Shown here: in pieces, positions 54,716 to 64,000 of the stretch | Position numbering within the stretch: position 1 is the first letter of the stretch | How the letters are laid out: each line of letters begins with the position of its first letter | Source: Nostocoides sp. | Lineage (GTDB): Bacteria > Actinomycetota > Actinomycetes > Actinomycetales > Dermatophilaceae | Length of the DNA: 64,000 nucleotides | Assembly: GCA_016716625.1 (NCBI GenBank) | Contig: JADJVJ010000004.1 | Location: forward strand, 1 to 64,000 | Reading direction: 5' to 3' | Made by a program: the position numbers and the translations under genes | The notes under the pieces: model-generated | Database searches by the model: none | Told to the model about the DNA's origin: nothing | The model's input: the letters and a program-made list of their open reading frames with translations, nothing else

Positions 54716-54877
54716 ATGGCGCCGTCATCACCGCAACCCGGGGCATCGCCTGACCCGCAGCCAGCCGAGCTGAGCGACCAGGACCAGGGCCCGTCCCTTC
54801 CGGCGCAGCAGGCAAAGTCGCCGACCGCGCCCGGGCGAGAGACCGCGCGCGGAGTGGTCTACGGCGCCGCCGGCTGA
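54716..54877 (+). CDS. Small Pro/Ser/Gln-rich ORF, possible gene
   Basis: 53 codons (MAPSSPQPGASPDPQP... ending GVVYGAAG) with a strong GAAGGAG ribosome site 6 bp before the ATG. It follows the exported protein in the same direction. The sequence is low-complexity, with no family I recognise. It overlaps the converging DUF4386 gene by 19 bp at the end. Confidence 0.42.
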   Translation: MAPSSPQPGASPDPQPAELSDQDQGPSLPAQQAKSPTAPGRETARGVVYGAAG

Positions 54878-55557
54878 CCCTCAAGACCGGCGGACTGCCG
54901 AACGCCGCGGGTCAGGAGGTACACCCCGAGGGAGAACTCCCACAGGGCGATCGGCAGCGCCGCGAGCAGGGTGATCGGCGAGATCGCCGTGATGACGCCG
55001 AAGACGGTGAGTAGCACCGCGGTGAGGTGGATCGGCGCCCCGATCAGCCCGATCAGCGGCAGCACCCGGGGGACGAGCCGGCTCCGATAGAGCAGTGTGC
55101 CCAGGAGCAAGGCATTGATGCCCGGCATGAGGCTTTGCCCAAGAAGGAAGGCGAACCCGTAGTACCCGACGAGCGCCTCGCCCTGGACTGTGAGCGCCGC
55201 CGCCGTGGCCCCGCTGGCCGCCGGGTCCCGCACCGAGATCAAGGTGAGGATGCTCGCAACCCCGCTGAAGATCATGGCGGCCTCCAGGGTGCGGGCGCCC
55301 ACGAAACCCAGCGCCAGCGATGTGCTCTGCCGACGCACGAGCGGATAGAGCGCCACGGCCGTTCCGATACACGCCAGGGCGACGACGATCTCGAGGAAGG
55401 CAGCGAGCAGCGCCGAGCTGGAGGCGTCCGCGGGGCCCGCGCCCACGGCATATCCAGGGGTCTTCAGGCCGCGGTAGAGGGACAGCGTAGGGATCGAGAC
55501 GAAGGTGAGCAGATAGAGCAGGCCGGCGATGCGGGCGGTGCGTTGGGTGGGGGGCAT
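54859..55557 (-). CDS. DUF4386 family membrane protein
   Basis: 232 residues with six to seven transmembrane helices; the start PPTQRTARIAGLLYLLTFV is the family signature, and GYYGFAFLLGQSLMPG follows in the middle. Function unknown. It is divergent from a TetR gene and shares an operator-bearing spacer with it, so it is probably the regulator's target. Confidence 0.85.
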   Translation of the reverse strand: MPPTQRTARIAGLLYLLTFVSIPTLSLYRGLKTPGYAVGAGPADASSSALLAAFLEIVVALACIGTAVALYPLVRRQSTSLALGFVGARTLEAAMIFSGVASILTLISVRDPAASGATAAALTVQGEALVGYYGFAFLLGQSLMPGINALLLGTLLYRSRLVPRVLPLIGLIGAPIHLTAVLLTVFGVITAISPITLLAALPIALWEFSLGVYLLTRGVRQSAGLEGQPAAP

Positions 55558-55576
55558 GGAACTCCTTGGAACCGTA

Positions 55577-55591
55577 GTGTACGGCGTACAC
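55577..55591. promoter_or_regulatory. TetR operator upstream of DUF4386 and tetR
   Basis: GTGTACGGCGTACAC is a perfect palindrome around one G (7-bp arms). Further GTGTA half-sites lie at 55604 and 55617. All are within the 98-bp gap between the divergent DUF4386 and TetR genes. Confidence 0.68.
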
Positions 55592-55655
55592 CTGTCCCCT
55601 CAAGTGTATGTTTACGGTGTACGCCTGTCAAACGACACCACTCTCCGGAGCTCCG

Positions 55656-56357
55656 ATGACCCCGACGGCCCTCCCCGGCAAGCGTCCGCCGTTGACCCGC
55701 GCCACGGTTCTTGCGGCTGCCGTCGCACTGGCCGACACCTCGGGCATCGAAACCCTCAGCATGCGCAACCTGGCGCGCGACCTCGGCGTCGTAGCGATGG
55801 CCCTCTACAAGCACATCGCCAACAAGGAGGAACTCCTCGACGGCATGGTCGAGGCCGTCATCGCCGAGTTCGACCCCCCGGCGCAGACCGGCGACTGGGC
55901 CGCTGACCTGCGCGAACGTATCCTCTCGGCACGCCGGACCATGCTGCGCCACCCGTGGGCCGCGCAGGTCTTCGCCGGCCGGCCGGCACCCACTCCGGCC
56001 GTGCTCGCCCACCTCGACTCGGTCGCCGCCGGCATGCTCGCAGGGGGCCTCTCACCCGCGCTGACGCACCAGGGCCTGCACATGCTCGGCAGCCTCATCT
56101 GGGGGTTCCACCTCGAGGTCTTCCCCTCCGGCCCGCCCCCGCAGGACCCGGCCGAGCGGGAAGAGATGATGATCGGCTTCGCCGCGGCCTATCCCGCCGT
56201 GCTGACCGTGGCGATGGCCGCCTCGCACGATCCGGCGGCCATCGTCGGGGCAGGCTGCGACGATCAGGCCGAGTTCGAACTCACCATCGACCTCGTCCTG
56301 GACGGGCTTAAGCGCCTGCACGAGGCGGGTTGGCCGGCAAAGAGCCGAAAGAGCTGA
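55656..56357 (+). CDS. TetR-family regulator with TetR_C_1-type C-terminus
   Basis: 233 residues from the ATG at 55656 (CGGAG upstream). HTH near residues 15-60 (LADTSGIETLSMRNLARDL, YKHIANKEELLDGM), then a helical C-terminal domain. It is likely to repress the divergent DUF4386 gene and itself through the site at 55577-55591. Its 3' end overlaps the converging fatty acid hydroxylase gene by 50 bp. Confidence 0.87.
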   Translation: MTPTALPGKRPPLTRATVLAAAVALADTSGIETLSMRNLARDLGVVAMALYKHIANKEELLDGMVEAVIAEFDPPAQTGDWAADLRERILSARRTMLRHPWAAQVFAGRPAPTPAVLAHLDSVAAGMLAGGLSPALTHQGLHMLGSLIWGFHLEVFPSGPPPQDPAEREEMMIGFAAAYPAVLTVAMAASHDPAAIVGAGCDDQAEFELTIDLVLDGLKRLHEAGWPAKSRKS

Positions 56358-57321
56358 CCGAGGGCGCCCAGCCGGGCGGTCCGACGACATACCCGAGCGC
56401 TTGACGCACCGAGCCGGCGCTGCGCACATCCCGCCAGATCGCGGCGTATTCGTGGAAGGCGATGGTCATCGGGTTGAAGGAGTCGATGTTTGTGGTCAGG
56501 CCGTAGCGGATCCGCTCCCCTTCGGGGGTGAAGGTCCCGAACAGGCGATCCCAGAGGATGACGATGCCGCCGTAGTTGCGGTCGAGGTACTCGCGGTTGC
56601 TCCCATGATGCACCCGGTGATGCGAGGGCGTGTTGAAGAGGTGCTCGAACCACCTCGGCATCCGGTCGACGATCTCGGTGTGCACCCAGTACTGGTAGAG
56701 CAGATTGAGCTGACCGGCCCGAGCGACCTGGCCGGGGGTGTAGCCGAGGAGGAACATCGGCCAGTGCACCCAGTCGGTGAGTGCGCCGGTCCACGTCTGG
56801 CGCAGCGCGGTGGAGAGGTTGTAGCGCTCGCTGCTGTGGTGGTTGACATGACTCGCCCAGAGCAACCGGACCTCATGCCCCCAGCGGTGCTGCCAGTAGT
56901 ACAGGAAATCCCAGGCCACGAGCGCCCCGATCACCGCTCCACGGCGGTTGCCCAGCCGGGCCGCACGCGCGGGCAGGCTGTGCCCGAGGCGAGCGTGCAG
57001 GGGCGCGAGGAAGCGTTCGCTGGCAAGGCCGATGGCAAGCATCCCGCTTCCCATGGCCAGGCTTGCCAGGGTGTCCTTGAGTTCGTACCCCGTGGGCCGC
57101 TCGACATTGCTCACCTGCGGGCCGAGGTCGGCGCGCGGATCCACCGTGGGCCTGCGCCGCAGGGCGAGCACCTCGATCGCCATCGTCACCGTGAACGCCG
57201 GGATCGCGAGCTTGGTGAGGTCGAGCTCCCCACCGCTGCCGCTGAACACGGCGCGCAGGCGCCCCGGACCACTGGCGCGAGCGGTGCGGGCGAGGCGACG
57301 GGCGGAGAGGTTACGAGGCAC
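56308..57321 (-). CDS. Fatty acid hydroxylase/sterol desaturase superfamily protein
   Basis: 337 residues with four or so membrane helices and the diiron histidine motifs HRWGH (near 148), HVNHHSS (near 159) and HRVHHG (near 235). These enzymes hydroxylate or desaturate lipids. It has a GTG/ATG start before MPRNLSARRL; its 3' end overlaps tetR. The substrate is not known; a carotenoid or hopanoid target is possible. Confidence 0.86.
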   Translation of the reverse strand: MPRNLSARRLARTARASGPGRLRAVFSGSGGELDLTKLAIPAFTVTMAIEVLALRRRPTVDPRADLGPQVSNVERPTGYELKDTLASLAMGSGMLAIGLASERFLAPLHARLGHSLPARAARLGNRRGAVIGALVAWDFLYYWQHRWGHEVRLLWASHVNHHSSERYNLSTALRQTWTGALTDWVHWPMFLLGYTPGQVARAGQLNLLYQYWVHTEIVDRMPRWFEHLFNTPSHHRVHHGSNREYLDRNYGGIVILWDRLFGTFTPEGERIRYGLTTNIDSFNPMTIAFHEYAAIWRDVRSAGSVRQALGYVVGPPGWAPSVSSFGSLPANPPRAGA

Positions 57322-57436
57322 GCCGGAAGGCTAGAGCAGGGACACGATGCGTACGGCGAGATGAGATGTATGCCGCACGCCCGGCTCGGCCGCTCGGCTC
57401 ATCCAGCGCCCGTGGTCGGCGCGACCCGCGCTCGGC

Positions 57437-58879
57437 TCACCGGGCGATCTGCATGACGACGGCTTTGGGTTCGGTGAAGAACTCCCGGCTGAAGTTGCCG
57501 CCCTCACGCCCGACCCCGGAGTCCCCGACGCCACCGAAGGGGGTGCGCAAATCCCGGATGAAGAAGCAGTTCACCCAGACCGTGCCCGCCCGCAGCTGGG
57601 AGGCGACCCGGTGCGCGCGCGAGAGGTTCTCGGTGAAGAGCATGGCATTGAGCCCGTACCGGGTGTCGTTGGCGAGGTGGATGACCTCCTCCTCGGTGTC
57701 GAAGGAGTTCACCACACAGAACGGCCCGAAGATCTCCTCGCAGTACGGCGCAGAGTCCAGCGGCAAGTTGTCGACGATCGTTGGGCGCACCACCCAGGAG
57801 CCATCGTCGGCGACCCCGCCGGTGAGGAAACGGCCCCCGGCCTCGCGGGCGGCGTCGATGTAACTCACGACCTTGTCGAAGTGCCGCTTGCTCGCCAACG
57901 AGGAGAACCGGGTGGCCGGATCGAAGGGGTCACCGACGGTGAGCTTCTCAGCCGCGGCAACGAATCGCCGGAGGAACTCCTCGTAGATCGAGGAGTGCAC
58001 AAAGAGCCGGGACCCGGCCAGGCAGATCTGTCCGGCGTTGCGGAAGATCGCCTCCACCGCCCAGTACACCGCATTGTCCAGATCGGCGTCTGCAAACACG
58101 ATGTTCGCGCCCTTGCCGCCGAGCTCGAGCGAGACCGGCGCGAGATGCGTTGCCGCAGAGGCCATCACGGTGCGCCCGGTGATCGAGGAGCCGGTGAAGG
58201 TGACCCGGTCGACGTCATAGCTGCCGGTCAGGGCAGCACCCGCGGGGAAGCCGTGACCGTTGAGCACGTTGAGCACGCCCGGCGGGAACCCGGCCTCGAC
58301 GGCGAGCCGCCCGAGCAGGGTCACCGACGCCGGGGTGTCCTCGCTCGGCTTGATGATGCACGTGTTGCCCCAGGCGATGGCCGGTGCGATCTTCCAGGTC
58401 GCCATCATGAGCGGGAAGTTCCACGGCGAGATCGCCGCCACCACCCCGGCCGGCCCGTACTCGCTATAGGTGTGGTGGCCCGTGTCCATCGGGTAGACCT
58501 CGCCGACATGGTCGCGTTGGTGGTCGGCGAAGAACCGGAAGTTCCACACCGACCGGGCAACGTCATGTGTGGCCTGCTCGAACGGTTTCGCCATGTTCGT
58601 CGAATCCATCCGAGCCAGGTCGTCGGTGCGAGCCTCCATGAGGTCGGCGAGCCGGTGGATCGCGCGCGCCCGTTCGACCCGGCCCAGGCGGGGCCAGGGG
58701 CCCTCGTCGAAGGCCTTGCGGGCACTGGAGACCGCGCGTTCGGCGTCCTGCGCGGCACCCTCGGCGGCCTCCGCCCAGACCTCGCGCTTCCAGGGGTTCC
58801 AGACCTCGAACCGCTCCCCGGAGAGGGACTCGACCTCTTCGTTGTCGATGATGTGGCCGAAGAACTCCTGCTCGCTCAT
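57437..58879 (-). CDS. 2-hydroxymuconate semialdehyde dehydrogenase
   Basis: 480 residues of the aldehyde dehydrogenase superfamily: NAD-binding FTGSSITG, catalytic Glu in LELGGKG and Cys in GQICLAGSR (near 286). It oxidises the ring-fission semialdehyde to 2-hydroxymuconate. It is the last gene of the lower meta-cleavage operon and overlaps the tautomerase gene by 4 bp, which makes the hydroxymuconate substrate more likely than other ALDH options. Confidence 0.85.
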   Translation of the reverse strand: MSEQEFFGHIIDNEEVESLSGERFEVWNPWKREVWAEAAEGAAQDAERAVSSARKAFDEGPWPRLGRVERARAIHRLADLMEARTDDLARMDSTNMAKPFEQATHDVARSVWNFRFFADHQRDHVGEVYPMDTGHHTYSEYGPAGVVAAISPWNFPLMMATWKIAPAIAWGNTCIIKPSEDTPASVTLLGRLAVEAGFPPGVLNVLNGHGFPAGAALTGSYDVDRVTFTGSSITGRTVMASAATHLAPVSLELGGKGANIVFADADLDNAVYWAVEAIFRNAGQICLAGSRLFVHSSIYEEFLRRFVAAAEKLTVGDPFDPATRFSSLASKRHFDKVVSYIDAAREAGGRFLTGGVADDGSWVVRPTIVDNLPLDSAPYCEEIFGPFCVVNSFDTEEEVIHLANDTRYGLNAMLFTENLSRAHRVASQLRAGTVWVNCFFIRDLRTPFGGVGDSGVGREGGNFSREFFTEPKAVVMQIAR

Positions 58880-59076
58880 GAGCTTGTCTCCGTGCGCTCG
58901 GCGATGGTGACATCACCGGCGGCGAAATGGGTGGCCGGCACCTCGTGGAGCACGACGCGCACCGACTCACGAGGGGCCCCGACGGCGTCCACGGCTGCCT
59001 GCGTCAGAGAGCTAATGAGCGCCCGGAGTTGGGCTGGGCTGCGTCCCTGCACGAGGGTGACTTCAATGAACGGCAT
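58876..59076 (-). CDS. 4-oxalocrotonate tautomerase
   Basis: 66 residues starting MPFIEVTLVQGRSPAQLR; the Pro after Met becomes the catalytic N-terminal Pro after Met removal, so the ATG at 59076 (not the GTG two codons upstream) is the start. It isomerises 2-hydroxymuconate to 4-oxalocrotonate. The start codon itself lies in a GTATGCCG octamer. Confidence 0.9.
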   Translation of the reverse strand: MPFIEVTLVQGRSPAQLRALISSLTQAAVDAVGAPRESVRVVLHEVPATHFAAGDVTIAERTETSS

Positions 59077-59082
59077 ACTCAC

Positions 59083-59904
59083 TCAGCCCTCTCCACCGTT
59101 GAGGAACACCGAACCGAGGTTGCTGAAATGCATCGCCACCGACGTCCCGGGCGGGCAGAACACGGCATCGGTCATGCCGCCGGTGAGCACGATCCAGCCG
59201 GCCTCGATGGCGTGACCACGACTCGCCAGGTCGTTCGCGGCGAGGGCGAGCGCCTCGCCGGGGTGACCCTGGACGGCGGCACCGGTGGCCGAGTCGACGA
59301 TCACTCCGTCAACCTCGACCAGGACCGCCTCGGTGGCCAGGTCAAGCGCCGAGGGCGGCAGCCCATTGGGCCCGGTGACGAAGGCCCCCGAGGAGGCGTT
59401 GTCGGCCGCGACATCGCCCGCGGTGAACCGGAAGTCCTGGTAGCGGCTGTCGATGACCTCCGCTCCACCCCACACCGATTCGACCGCGGACATGGCCTGG
59501 GCGCAGGTGACCCCGGGCCCCTCGAGCCGTTCGCCCATGACGAAGACGAGTTCGGGCTCGATCCGCGGGTGAATGAGCCGGCCCAGGGGGACCGGGTCCC
59601 CGACGGGCAGGACCATCGCGTCGGTGAGCCACGCGACGAACGGGAAGTGCACCCCCATCCGCTGCTGCTTCGCTCGGCTGGTCAGCCCGAGCTTGACGCC
59701 GATGAGTCGCTCGCCGCGCTCCAGACGCGCCCGCAGGTTGAGGTCCTGGATCTCGTAGCCGGTCGCCAGGTCCAGCTCGGGCCAGTCGTCGGTGAACGGC
59801 GGGCGCTCGATCCGTTCGTCCTCGCAGCGCAGGAGCTCAGCGGCGACCGTCGCCACGCTCCAGCCGCCCGGTGGTGCCTGACCGTATGCCGTGCTGCCGC
59901 TCAC
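59083..59904 (-). CDS. 4-oxalocrotonate decarboxylase
   Basis: About 273 residues of the FAH-like hydratase/decarboxylase family, with [23 protein letters not shown] and [17 protein letters not shown] at 59904 overlaps the aldolase stop (GTGA). It converts 4-oxalocrotonate to 2-oxopent-4-enoate. It is homologous to the hydratase at 62098-62886, with which it usually forms a complex. Confidence 0.88.
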   Translation of the reverse strand: MSGSTAYGQAPPGGWSVATVAAELLRCEDERIERPPFTDDWPELDLATGYEIQDLNLRARLERGERLIGVKLGLTSRAKQQRMGVHFPFVAWLTDAMVLPVGDPVPLGRLIHPRIEPELVFVMGERLEGPGVTCAQAMSAVESVWGGAEVIDSRYQDFRFTAGDVAADNASSGAFVTGPNGLPPSALDLATEAVLVEVDGVIVDSATGAAVQGHPGEALALAANDLASRGHAIEAGWIVLTGGMTDAVFCPPGTSVAMHFSNLGSVFLNGGEG

Positions 59905-61064
59905 CGCGCCACCACCAGTCCGGATGCGCCGTCGGCGCCAACATCGGCACGCTCCTGCGCGTCCCGCAGTTCGATGGCGATGTCGATGATCATGTCCTCC
60001 TGGCCGCCGACGTACCCGTACTCGCCGACCTTCTGGAGGATGGCGTGGGCCGGGACTCCGTAACGATCGGCCGCCCGCTCGGCGTGCAGCAGGAAGGAGG
60101 AGTACACCCCGGCATACCCCTGAGTGATCGAGGCCCGGTCCATCCACGGCAGCCGCGGGATGAACGGGCGGACCACGTCCTCGGCCGCCGAGAGCACCTC
60201 ACCGAGATCCACTCCGGTCTTGATGCCCATCCGCTCGAAGGTCGCGGCGAGGACCTCGGTGGGGGAGTTGCCCGCCCCGGCACCGAGGGCGCACAGCGCC
60301 CCGTCGATCTGCTTGGCCCCGGCCTGGTAGGCCAGCACCGAGTTCGCGATGCCGAGGCTGAGGTTCTGGTGGCCGTGGAAGCCGACCTGGGCCTGATGAC
60401 CGATCTCGGCGATCACCGCGGCGATCCGCTCCTGGGCGTCGGAGAGGACCAAGGCGCCCGCGGAGTCCACGACATACACACACTGACAGCCCGCGTCGAC
60501 CATGATCCGGGCCTGCTCGGCGAGCTTCGCCGGGGACGCTTTGTGGCTCAACATGAGGAACCCCACGGTCTCCATGCCGAGGCGACGCGCCTCCCCGAAG
60601 TGCTGGATCGACACGTCGGCCTCGGTGCAGTGGGTCGCGATCCGGGCCACCGAGGCCCCCATGGCGTGGGCCTTCTTCAGGTGATGCACCGTGCCGAGGC
60701 CCGGGAGCATGAGGATGGCGATCTTGGCCTGGCGGGCCTCCTCGACGGCCGCCTTGATGAGTTGGAACTCGTCCACCTTGGAGAAGCCGTAGTTGAAGCT
60801 CGAGCCGCCAAGGCCGTCACCGTGACTCACCTCGATGACCTGGACACCGGCCTTGTCGAGTGCGTGCACCACCCCGCGGACCTGCTCCTCGGTGAACTGG
60901 TGGGCCATGGCGTGCGAGCCGTCCCGCAGGGTGGAGTCGGTGATCCGAAGGTCACGGGCCTCGTCGGGCGCCGCCGCGCCGGGGGTGAGTTCGCGGACCT
61001 CGCTCTCACTCACCTCCCTGGTGAGCACGGGGGCGTCCTCGGGGTTGATGGTCATGTCACCCAT
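59901..61064 (-). CDS. dmpG: 4-hydroxy-2-oxovalerate aldolase
   Basis: 387 residues. HMGL-like barrel with [13 protein letters not shown], the GFHGHQNLS metal/base block and [13 protein letters not shown] in the communication domain. It splits 4-hydroxy-2-oxovalerate into pyruvate and acetaldehyde, which is channelled to the acylating dehydrogenase encoded next door. The ATG at 61064 has AGGAG 11 bp upstream. Confidence 0.93.
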   Translation of the reverse strand: MGDMTINPEDAPVLTREVSESEVRELTPGAAAPDEARDLRITDSTLRDGSHAMAHQFTEEQVRGVVHALDKAGVQVIEVSHGDGLGGSSFNYGFSKVDEFQLIKAAVEEARQAKIAILMLPGLGTVHHLKKAHAMGASVARIATHCTEADVSIQHFGEARRLGMETVGFLMLSHKASPAKLAEQARIMVDAGCQCVYVVDSAGALVLSDAQERIAAVIAEIGHQAQVGFHGHQNLSLGIANSVLAYQAGAKQIDGALCALGAGAGNSPTEVLAATFERMGIKTGVDLGEVLSAAEDVVRPFIPRLPWMDRASITQGYAGVYSSFLLHAERAADRYGVPAHAILQKVGEYGYVGGQEDMIIDIAIELRDAQERADVGADGASGLVVAR

Positions 61065-61069
61065 GGCGT

Positions 61070-62089
61070 TCAGACTCCTGCCTTCTCGAGGGTCGGGGCG
61101 ATGGGGTCGGCAGTGTCGCCGAGGTCCGCGGAGGACTTCCACGACGTCGCCACCCCGAGCCGGTGCGCGATGAGGATGTCGCCGACCCGGGCGGCCGCCG
61201 CGGTGATGATGTCGAGATTGCCGGCGTAGTCCGGGAGGTAGTCGCCGCGGCCCCTGACCTCGATCGGAACGAACACCCGGCCCTGGCCGTCCCAGGCCTC
61301 CCGGGCGTGGTCGAACTGCGGTTCGGCCCGCAGGTGGTATCCGGGGACGTACTCCTGCACGGTGCGGACCATCGCGTGGATCGCCTCGAGGATCCGGTTC
61401 TGCACCTCACCGGGCTCCGCGGCCGCCGGCGGGATGGCGCAGAAGACGGTGTTGCGCATCATGAGCGGCGGCTCGACCGGGTTGAGGATGATGATCGCCT
61501 TGCCCTTCGTGGCGCCACCGATGGTGGATACCGCGAGCGCGGTGGTCTCGGTGAACTCGTCGATGTTCGCCCGGGTCCCCGGGCCGGCGGACTTGCTCGA
61601 GACCGAGGCGACGATCTCGGCATACGGCACCGGGACCACGGAGGAGACCGCGGCGACCATGGGGACCGTTGCTTGTCCGCCGCAGGTGATCATGTTGACG
61701 TTGGTCGCGTCGAGGTTGAACTCGAGGTTGACCGGCGGGCAGATGAGCGGGCCGACCATGGCCGGGGTGAGGTCGACGGCGAGGATGCCGGCCTCGGCGT
61801 AGCGGGGGGCGTTCGCCGCGTGCGCCTTGGCGGAGGTGCACTCGAAGACAATGTCGGGGAGTTCGTCCTGGGCGAGCAGCCAGTCCACACCCTCGTGGCT
61901 CGCCTCGAGGCCGACCGACTTCGCCCGGCGCAGACCGTCGGAGGTGGGGTCGACGCCGATCATGTAGCGCGGCTCGATGAGCTCGCTGCGGCGCATGAGC
62001 TTGAACATGAGGTCGGTCCCGATGTTGCCCGGGCCGACGATCGCCGCCGTGCCCTTGAGCCTGCCCGGGGACTTGTCTGCGAACGTCAT
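61070..62089 (-). CDS. Acetaldehyde dehydrogenase (acetylating)
   Basis: 339 residues: Rossmann start [18 protein letters not shown], catalytic Cys in [12 protein letters not shown] (near 135), and C-terminal [14 protein letters not shown]. It turns the aldolase product into acetyl-CoA. The ATG at 62089 is favoured by GGAG spacing; a GTG at 62101 overlapping the hydratase stop is the alternative. It forms a channelling complex with the aldolase. Confidence 0.93.
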   Translation of the reverse strand: MTFADKSPGRLKGTAAIVGPGNIGTDLMFKLMRRSELIEPRYMIGVDPTSDGLRRAKSVGLEASHEGVDWLLAQDELPDIVFECTSAKAHAANAPRYAEAGILAVDLTPAMVGPLICPPVNLEFNLDATNVNMITCGGQATVPMVAAVSSVVPVPYAEIVASVSSKSAGPGTRANIDEFTETTALAVSTIGGATKGKAIIILNPVEPPLMMRNTVFCAIPPAAAEPGEVQNRILEAIHAMVRTVQEYVPGYHLRAEPQFDHAREAWDGQGRVFVPIEVRGRGDYLPDYAGNLDIITAAAARVGDILIAHRLGVATSWKSSADLGDTADPIAPTLEKAGV

Positions 62090-62097
62090 ACGACGGA

Positions 62098-62886
62098 TCA
62101 CTCCTTGCTGAAGCGGGCGGTGACCGAGCCGAGCCCGGCGAAGGTGGCAGTGAAGGTGTCGCCCGGGGCGACGGCGACCATGGCGCAGATCGAGCCGGGG
62201 AGGACGACGTGGCCGGCGTCCAGGCTGATGCCGCGGGCGCCGACGGTATTGGCGAGCCAGACCAGCGAGTTCAGCGGGGAGCCGAGGACGGCGCCGCCGG
62301 CTCCGGTGCCGACGACCTGGCCGTTGCGGTGGAAGGTCGCGCCGGCGAGGCGGAGGTCCACGTCGTTGACCTTGGTGGGGGTCGAGCCGAGGACCACCGC
62401 GCCACTGCTGGCGTTGTCGGCGATGGTGTCGAAGAGGCCGATCTTCCAGTCCTTGATCCGGCTGTCGACGAGTTCGAGGGCGGGCAGGACGAAGTCGATC
62501 GCGGCGAGCGCCTCGTGGGCGGTGACCCCCGGGCCTTTCAGGGGGCGTTTGAGGACGAAGGCGACCTCCGGCTCGATCCGTGGTTGGAGGAATCGGTGGA
62601 CGGGGATCGGCATGTGTTCGAGGTAGAAGAAGTCGTCGAGGAGGTGGCCGTAGTCCGGCTCGTTGACCCCGAGCAGCCGCTGCATGGCGTGGCTCGTGAG
62701 GCCCACCTTGTGGCCTTTGATGGTCCGGCCGCGCTCCCGGAACGCGTCGATCTGGGCGAGCTGGATGGCATAGGCGTCCTCAAGGGTCATCCCCTCGTAG
62801 GTCGCCGTGAGTGGAGCGATCGGGTTCTTGTCCTCGTATGCCGTGAGGAGACTCTGCACGGCCTCATGCCGGGACTGCGGGTCCAC
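62098..62886 (-). CDS. 2-keto-4-pentenoate hydratase
   Basis: 262 residues from a GTG at 62886. Motifs [24 protein letters not shown] and [11 protein letters not shown]. It hydrates 2-oxopent-4-enoate to 4-hydroxy-2-oxovalerate. It is the first gene of the operon; the order hydratase, acylating dehydrogenase, aldolase, decarboxylase, tautomerase, semialdehyde dehydrogenase gives a complete lower pathway. Confidence 0.9.
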   Translation of the reverse strand: MDPQSRHEAVQSLLTAYEDKNPIAPLTATYEGMTLEDAYAIQLAQIDAFRERGRTIKGHKVGLTSHAMQRLLGVNEPDYGHLLDDFFYLEHMPIPVHRFLQPRIEPEVAFVLKRPLKGPGVTAHEALAAIDFVLPALELVDSRIKDWKIGLFDTIADNASSGAVVLGSTPTKVNDVDLRLAGATFHRNGQVVGTGAGGAVLGSPLNSLVWLANTVGARGISLDAGHVVLPGSICAMVAVAPGDTFTATFAGLGSVTARFSKE

Positions 62887-63001
62887 GTCGGTTGGCTCCC
62901 TTCAAGGGGCGTGATGGTCCTGTCCTAGACCGTAGGACGGTGGTGGGGTGCGGGAGCCCTGACGTTCCGCTCCCGGGAACAACCGGCCCGCCCCGTCGTC
63001 C

Positions 63002-63091
63002 CGACTTTTCCGCCCCGGGCGCCTTGGTGGGGGTTGGGGTCCCGTGTACGGGACCCCAACCCCCACTTTTGCGCCCGGGGCGGAAAAGTCG
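63002..63091. repeat. 90-nt palindromic repeat element, copy 2
   Basis: Two 44-nt arms around a GT centre match at 40 of 44 positions; the ends are CGACTTTTCCGCCCC and GGGGCGGAAAAGTCG, the centre is CCCGTGTACGGG. It ends 3 bp before the IclR stop and lies in the 208-bp gap ahead of the meta operon. A diverged copy of identical length is at 49654-49743. Probably a REP/MITE-like dispersed element; it may also act as terminator for the IclR gene. Confidence 0.75.
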
Positions 63092-63094
63092 AGG

Positions 63095-63907
63095 TCAGGG
63101 GGCTTGGGTTTTGGCGATCCGGCGGGTCGCGGCGAACAGCAGAGGCACCAGCCGGTCGACGTGCGGTGCCACCATCTCGCTCGGCCCGAAGACCGACACC
63201 GAAGCGATCGCAACGCCACGGACCACCACCGGCATGGCAACGGAGGAGGCGCCGTCGAAGGACTCACTGTGCGAGACGGCATACCCGTCGCGGCGGACCA
63301 GGGTGAGCGCTGCGCCCCAGTCGCGCGCGGTCCGCACGGTCTTGCTCACCCGCGGCGGGAACCCCGCCTGCCGCCGGGCCTCCTCGAGCTCGCGGTTGAA
63401 CGCCGCAATCGCCTTGCCGCTGCTCGTGCAGTGCGCCGGAAAGCGCCGCCCGACATGACCGAGGAACCGTATGCCGTCCCGGCTCTCGATCCGCTCGACG
63501 AAGACGACGTCCGGCCCATCGGGAACGGCGAAGTTCACCGTGAGGCCGGTTGCGTGCGCGACCTGGCGCAACGTCGGCAGGGCGGCGTGCCGCAGGCCGT
63601 TGCGTTCGAGGGCGAGCTGGCCGAGTTCGTAGATGTGGATGCCGAGCCGGTACAGGCCGGTGTGCCGGTCCTGCTCGACGAAGCCGCGGCTCACCAAGGT
63701 CTGCAGCAGTCGGTGCGCGGTCGACTTGGCGACACCCAGTTTGCGGGCGATGTCCGACACCCCGAGTTCGCCGTCGAGCGCGAAGCACTCCATGACGTCC
63801 AGGGCCGTGCCTACCGACTTCAGGCTCGCCGAGCCGTGCGGGTCGGTATCGAGCGCCCGCTTGGGGGTCGTCGCGCACCAGGCGATGTCGTGCGTGGCGA
63901 TCGTCAT
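63095..63907 (-). CDS. IclR-family regulator of the meta-cleavage operon
   Basis: 270 residues from the ATG at 63907 (GAGGGAGCAGGGC upstream). Winged HTH (about 50-90, VSDIARKLGVAKSTAHRLL) and IclR effector domain (FLGHVGRRFPAHCTSSGKAIAAF). It lies just upstream of the meta operon in the same orientation, and an IclR-type palindrome occurs in front of it at 63981-63999. It probably controls its own gene and a divergent one to the right, as well as the lower pathway. Confidence 0.88.
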   Translation of the reverse strand: MTIATHDIAWCATTPKRALDTDPHGSASLKSVGTALDVMECFALDGELGVSDIARKLGVAKSTAHRLLQTLVSRGFVEQDRHTGLYRLGIHIYELGQLALERNGLRHAALPTLRQVAHATGLTVNFAVPDGPDVVFVERIESRDGIRFLGHVGRRFPAHCTSSGKAIAAFNRELEEARRQAGFPPRVSKTVRTARDWGAALTLVRRDGYAVSHSESFDGASSVAMPVVVRGVAIASVSVFGPSEMVAPHVDRLVPLLFAATRRIAKTQAP

Positions 63908-63980
63908 GCCCTGCTCCCTCGGTGGTCCCATCCTCGATGTGGTGACTGTGCCGGGCATGATGCGGTTCAATCAAGGCATG

Positions 63981-63999
63981 CGTTCCACTGAGCGGAACG
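63981..63999. promoter_or_regulatory. IclR-type operator
   Basis: CGTTCCACT and AGCGGAACG form an inverted repeat (8 of 9 positions) around one G, 74 bp before the IclR start. GTTCC...GGAAC palindromes are typical binding sites of aromatic-catabolism IclR regulators. The window ends 1 base later, so the divergent gene is not seen. Confidence 0.6.
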
Positions 64000-64000
64000 G

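Overview
The window is high-GC actinobacterial chromosomal DNA. A crgA - ppiA - rhomboid - sortase - pknB - pbpA - rodA - pstP - fhaB - fhaA neighbourhood sits near gyrB/gyrA, tRNA-Ile and tRNA-Ala. This is the standard origin-proximal layout of Actinobacteria, read here with the origin expected to the right of gyrB. Gene content and codon use fit the Micrococcales, probably the Intrasporangiaceae/Dermatophilaceae; this placement is inference.

Region by region. (1) 1-9.74 kb is an accessory block: a class 1 DISARM anti-phage system on the minus strand (drmD, drmMI and the start of drmA, cut by the window edge), then a divergent XRE-ImmA regulator/peptidase with a PIN-like toxin candidate, then an IS481-type transposase remnant abutting a tRNA-Leu. 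(2) 9.9-24 kb is the core cell-division and cell-wall cluster: two exported proteins, fhaA, fhaB, pstP, rodA, pbpA, pknB, then pabA, a class E sortase, DUF881, crgA, rhomboid protease and ppiA. (3) 24-31.5 kb holds single-function genes: a TerC exporter behind a probable yybP-ykoY (Mn2+) riboswitch, a secreted beta-amylase, an F420-type oxidoreductase, TspO, and a TetR/AlkB pair with AlkB fused to rubredoxin. (4) 31.4-43.2 kb is a catabolic island: a divergent FAH-family gene and IclR regulator, a second regulator, then a nine-gene tightly coupled operon (ABC binding protein, two permeases, enolase-family protein, two amidohydrolase-fold proteins, creatininase-family hydrolase, SDR, unknown protein). 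Its substrate is not known to me. (5) 43.2-45.8 kb is scar tissue: decayed kdpE/kdpD and a DUF4143-type ATPase. (6) 45.9-51.9 kb is core again: tRNA-Ala, DLW-39, tRNA-Ile, DUF3566, gyrA, gyrB. (7) 52-57.3 kb is mixed: a thioesterase with an upstream in-frame stop, an M4 metalloprotease fused to an emfourin-like domain, a secreted protein, DUF4386/TetR and a fatty acid hydroxylase. (8) 57.4-64 kb is a complete lower meta-cleavage operon (catechol side) with a divergent-type IclR regulator.

The most unusual signals are the nine-gene catabolic operon, which includes a catalytically dead amidohydrolase partner; about fifty copies of the octamer GTATGCCG/CGGCATAC in all reading frames and in spacers, absent from the catabolic operon; a 90-nt palindromic repeat family with two copies; and a cluster of three DnaA boxes between convergent genes. 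All coordinates and motif counts were read by eye.
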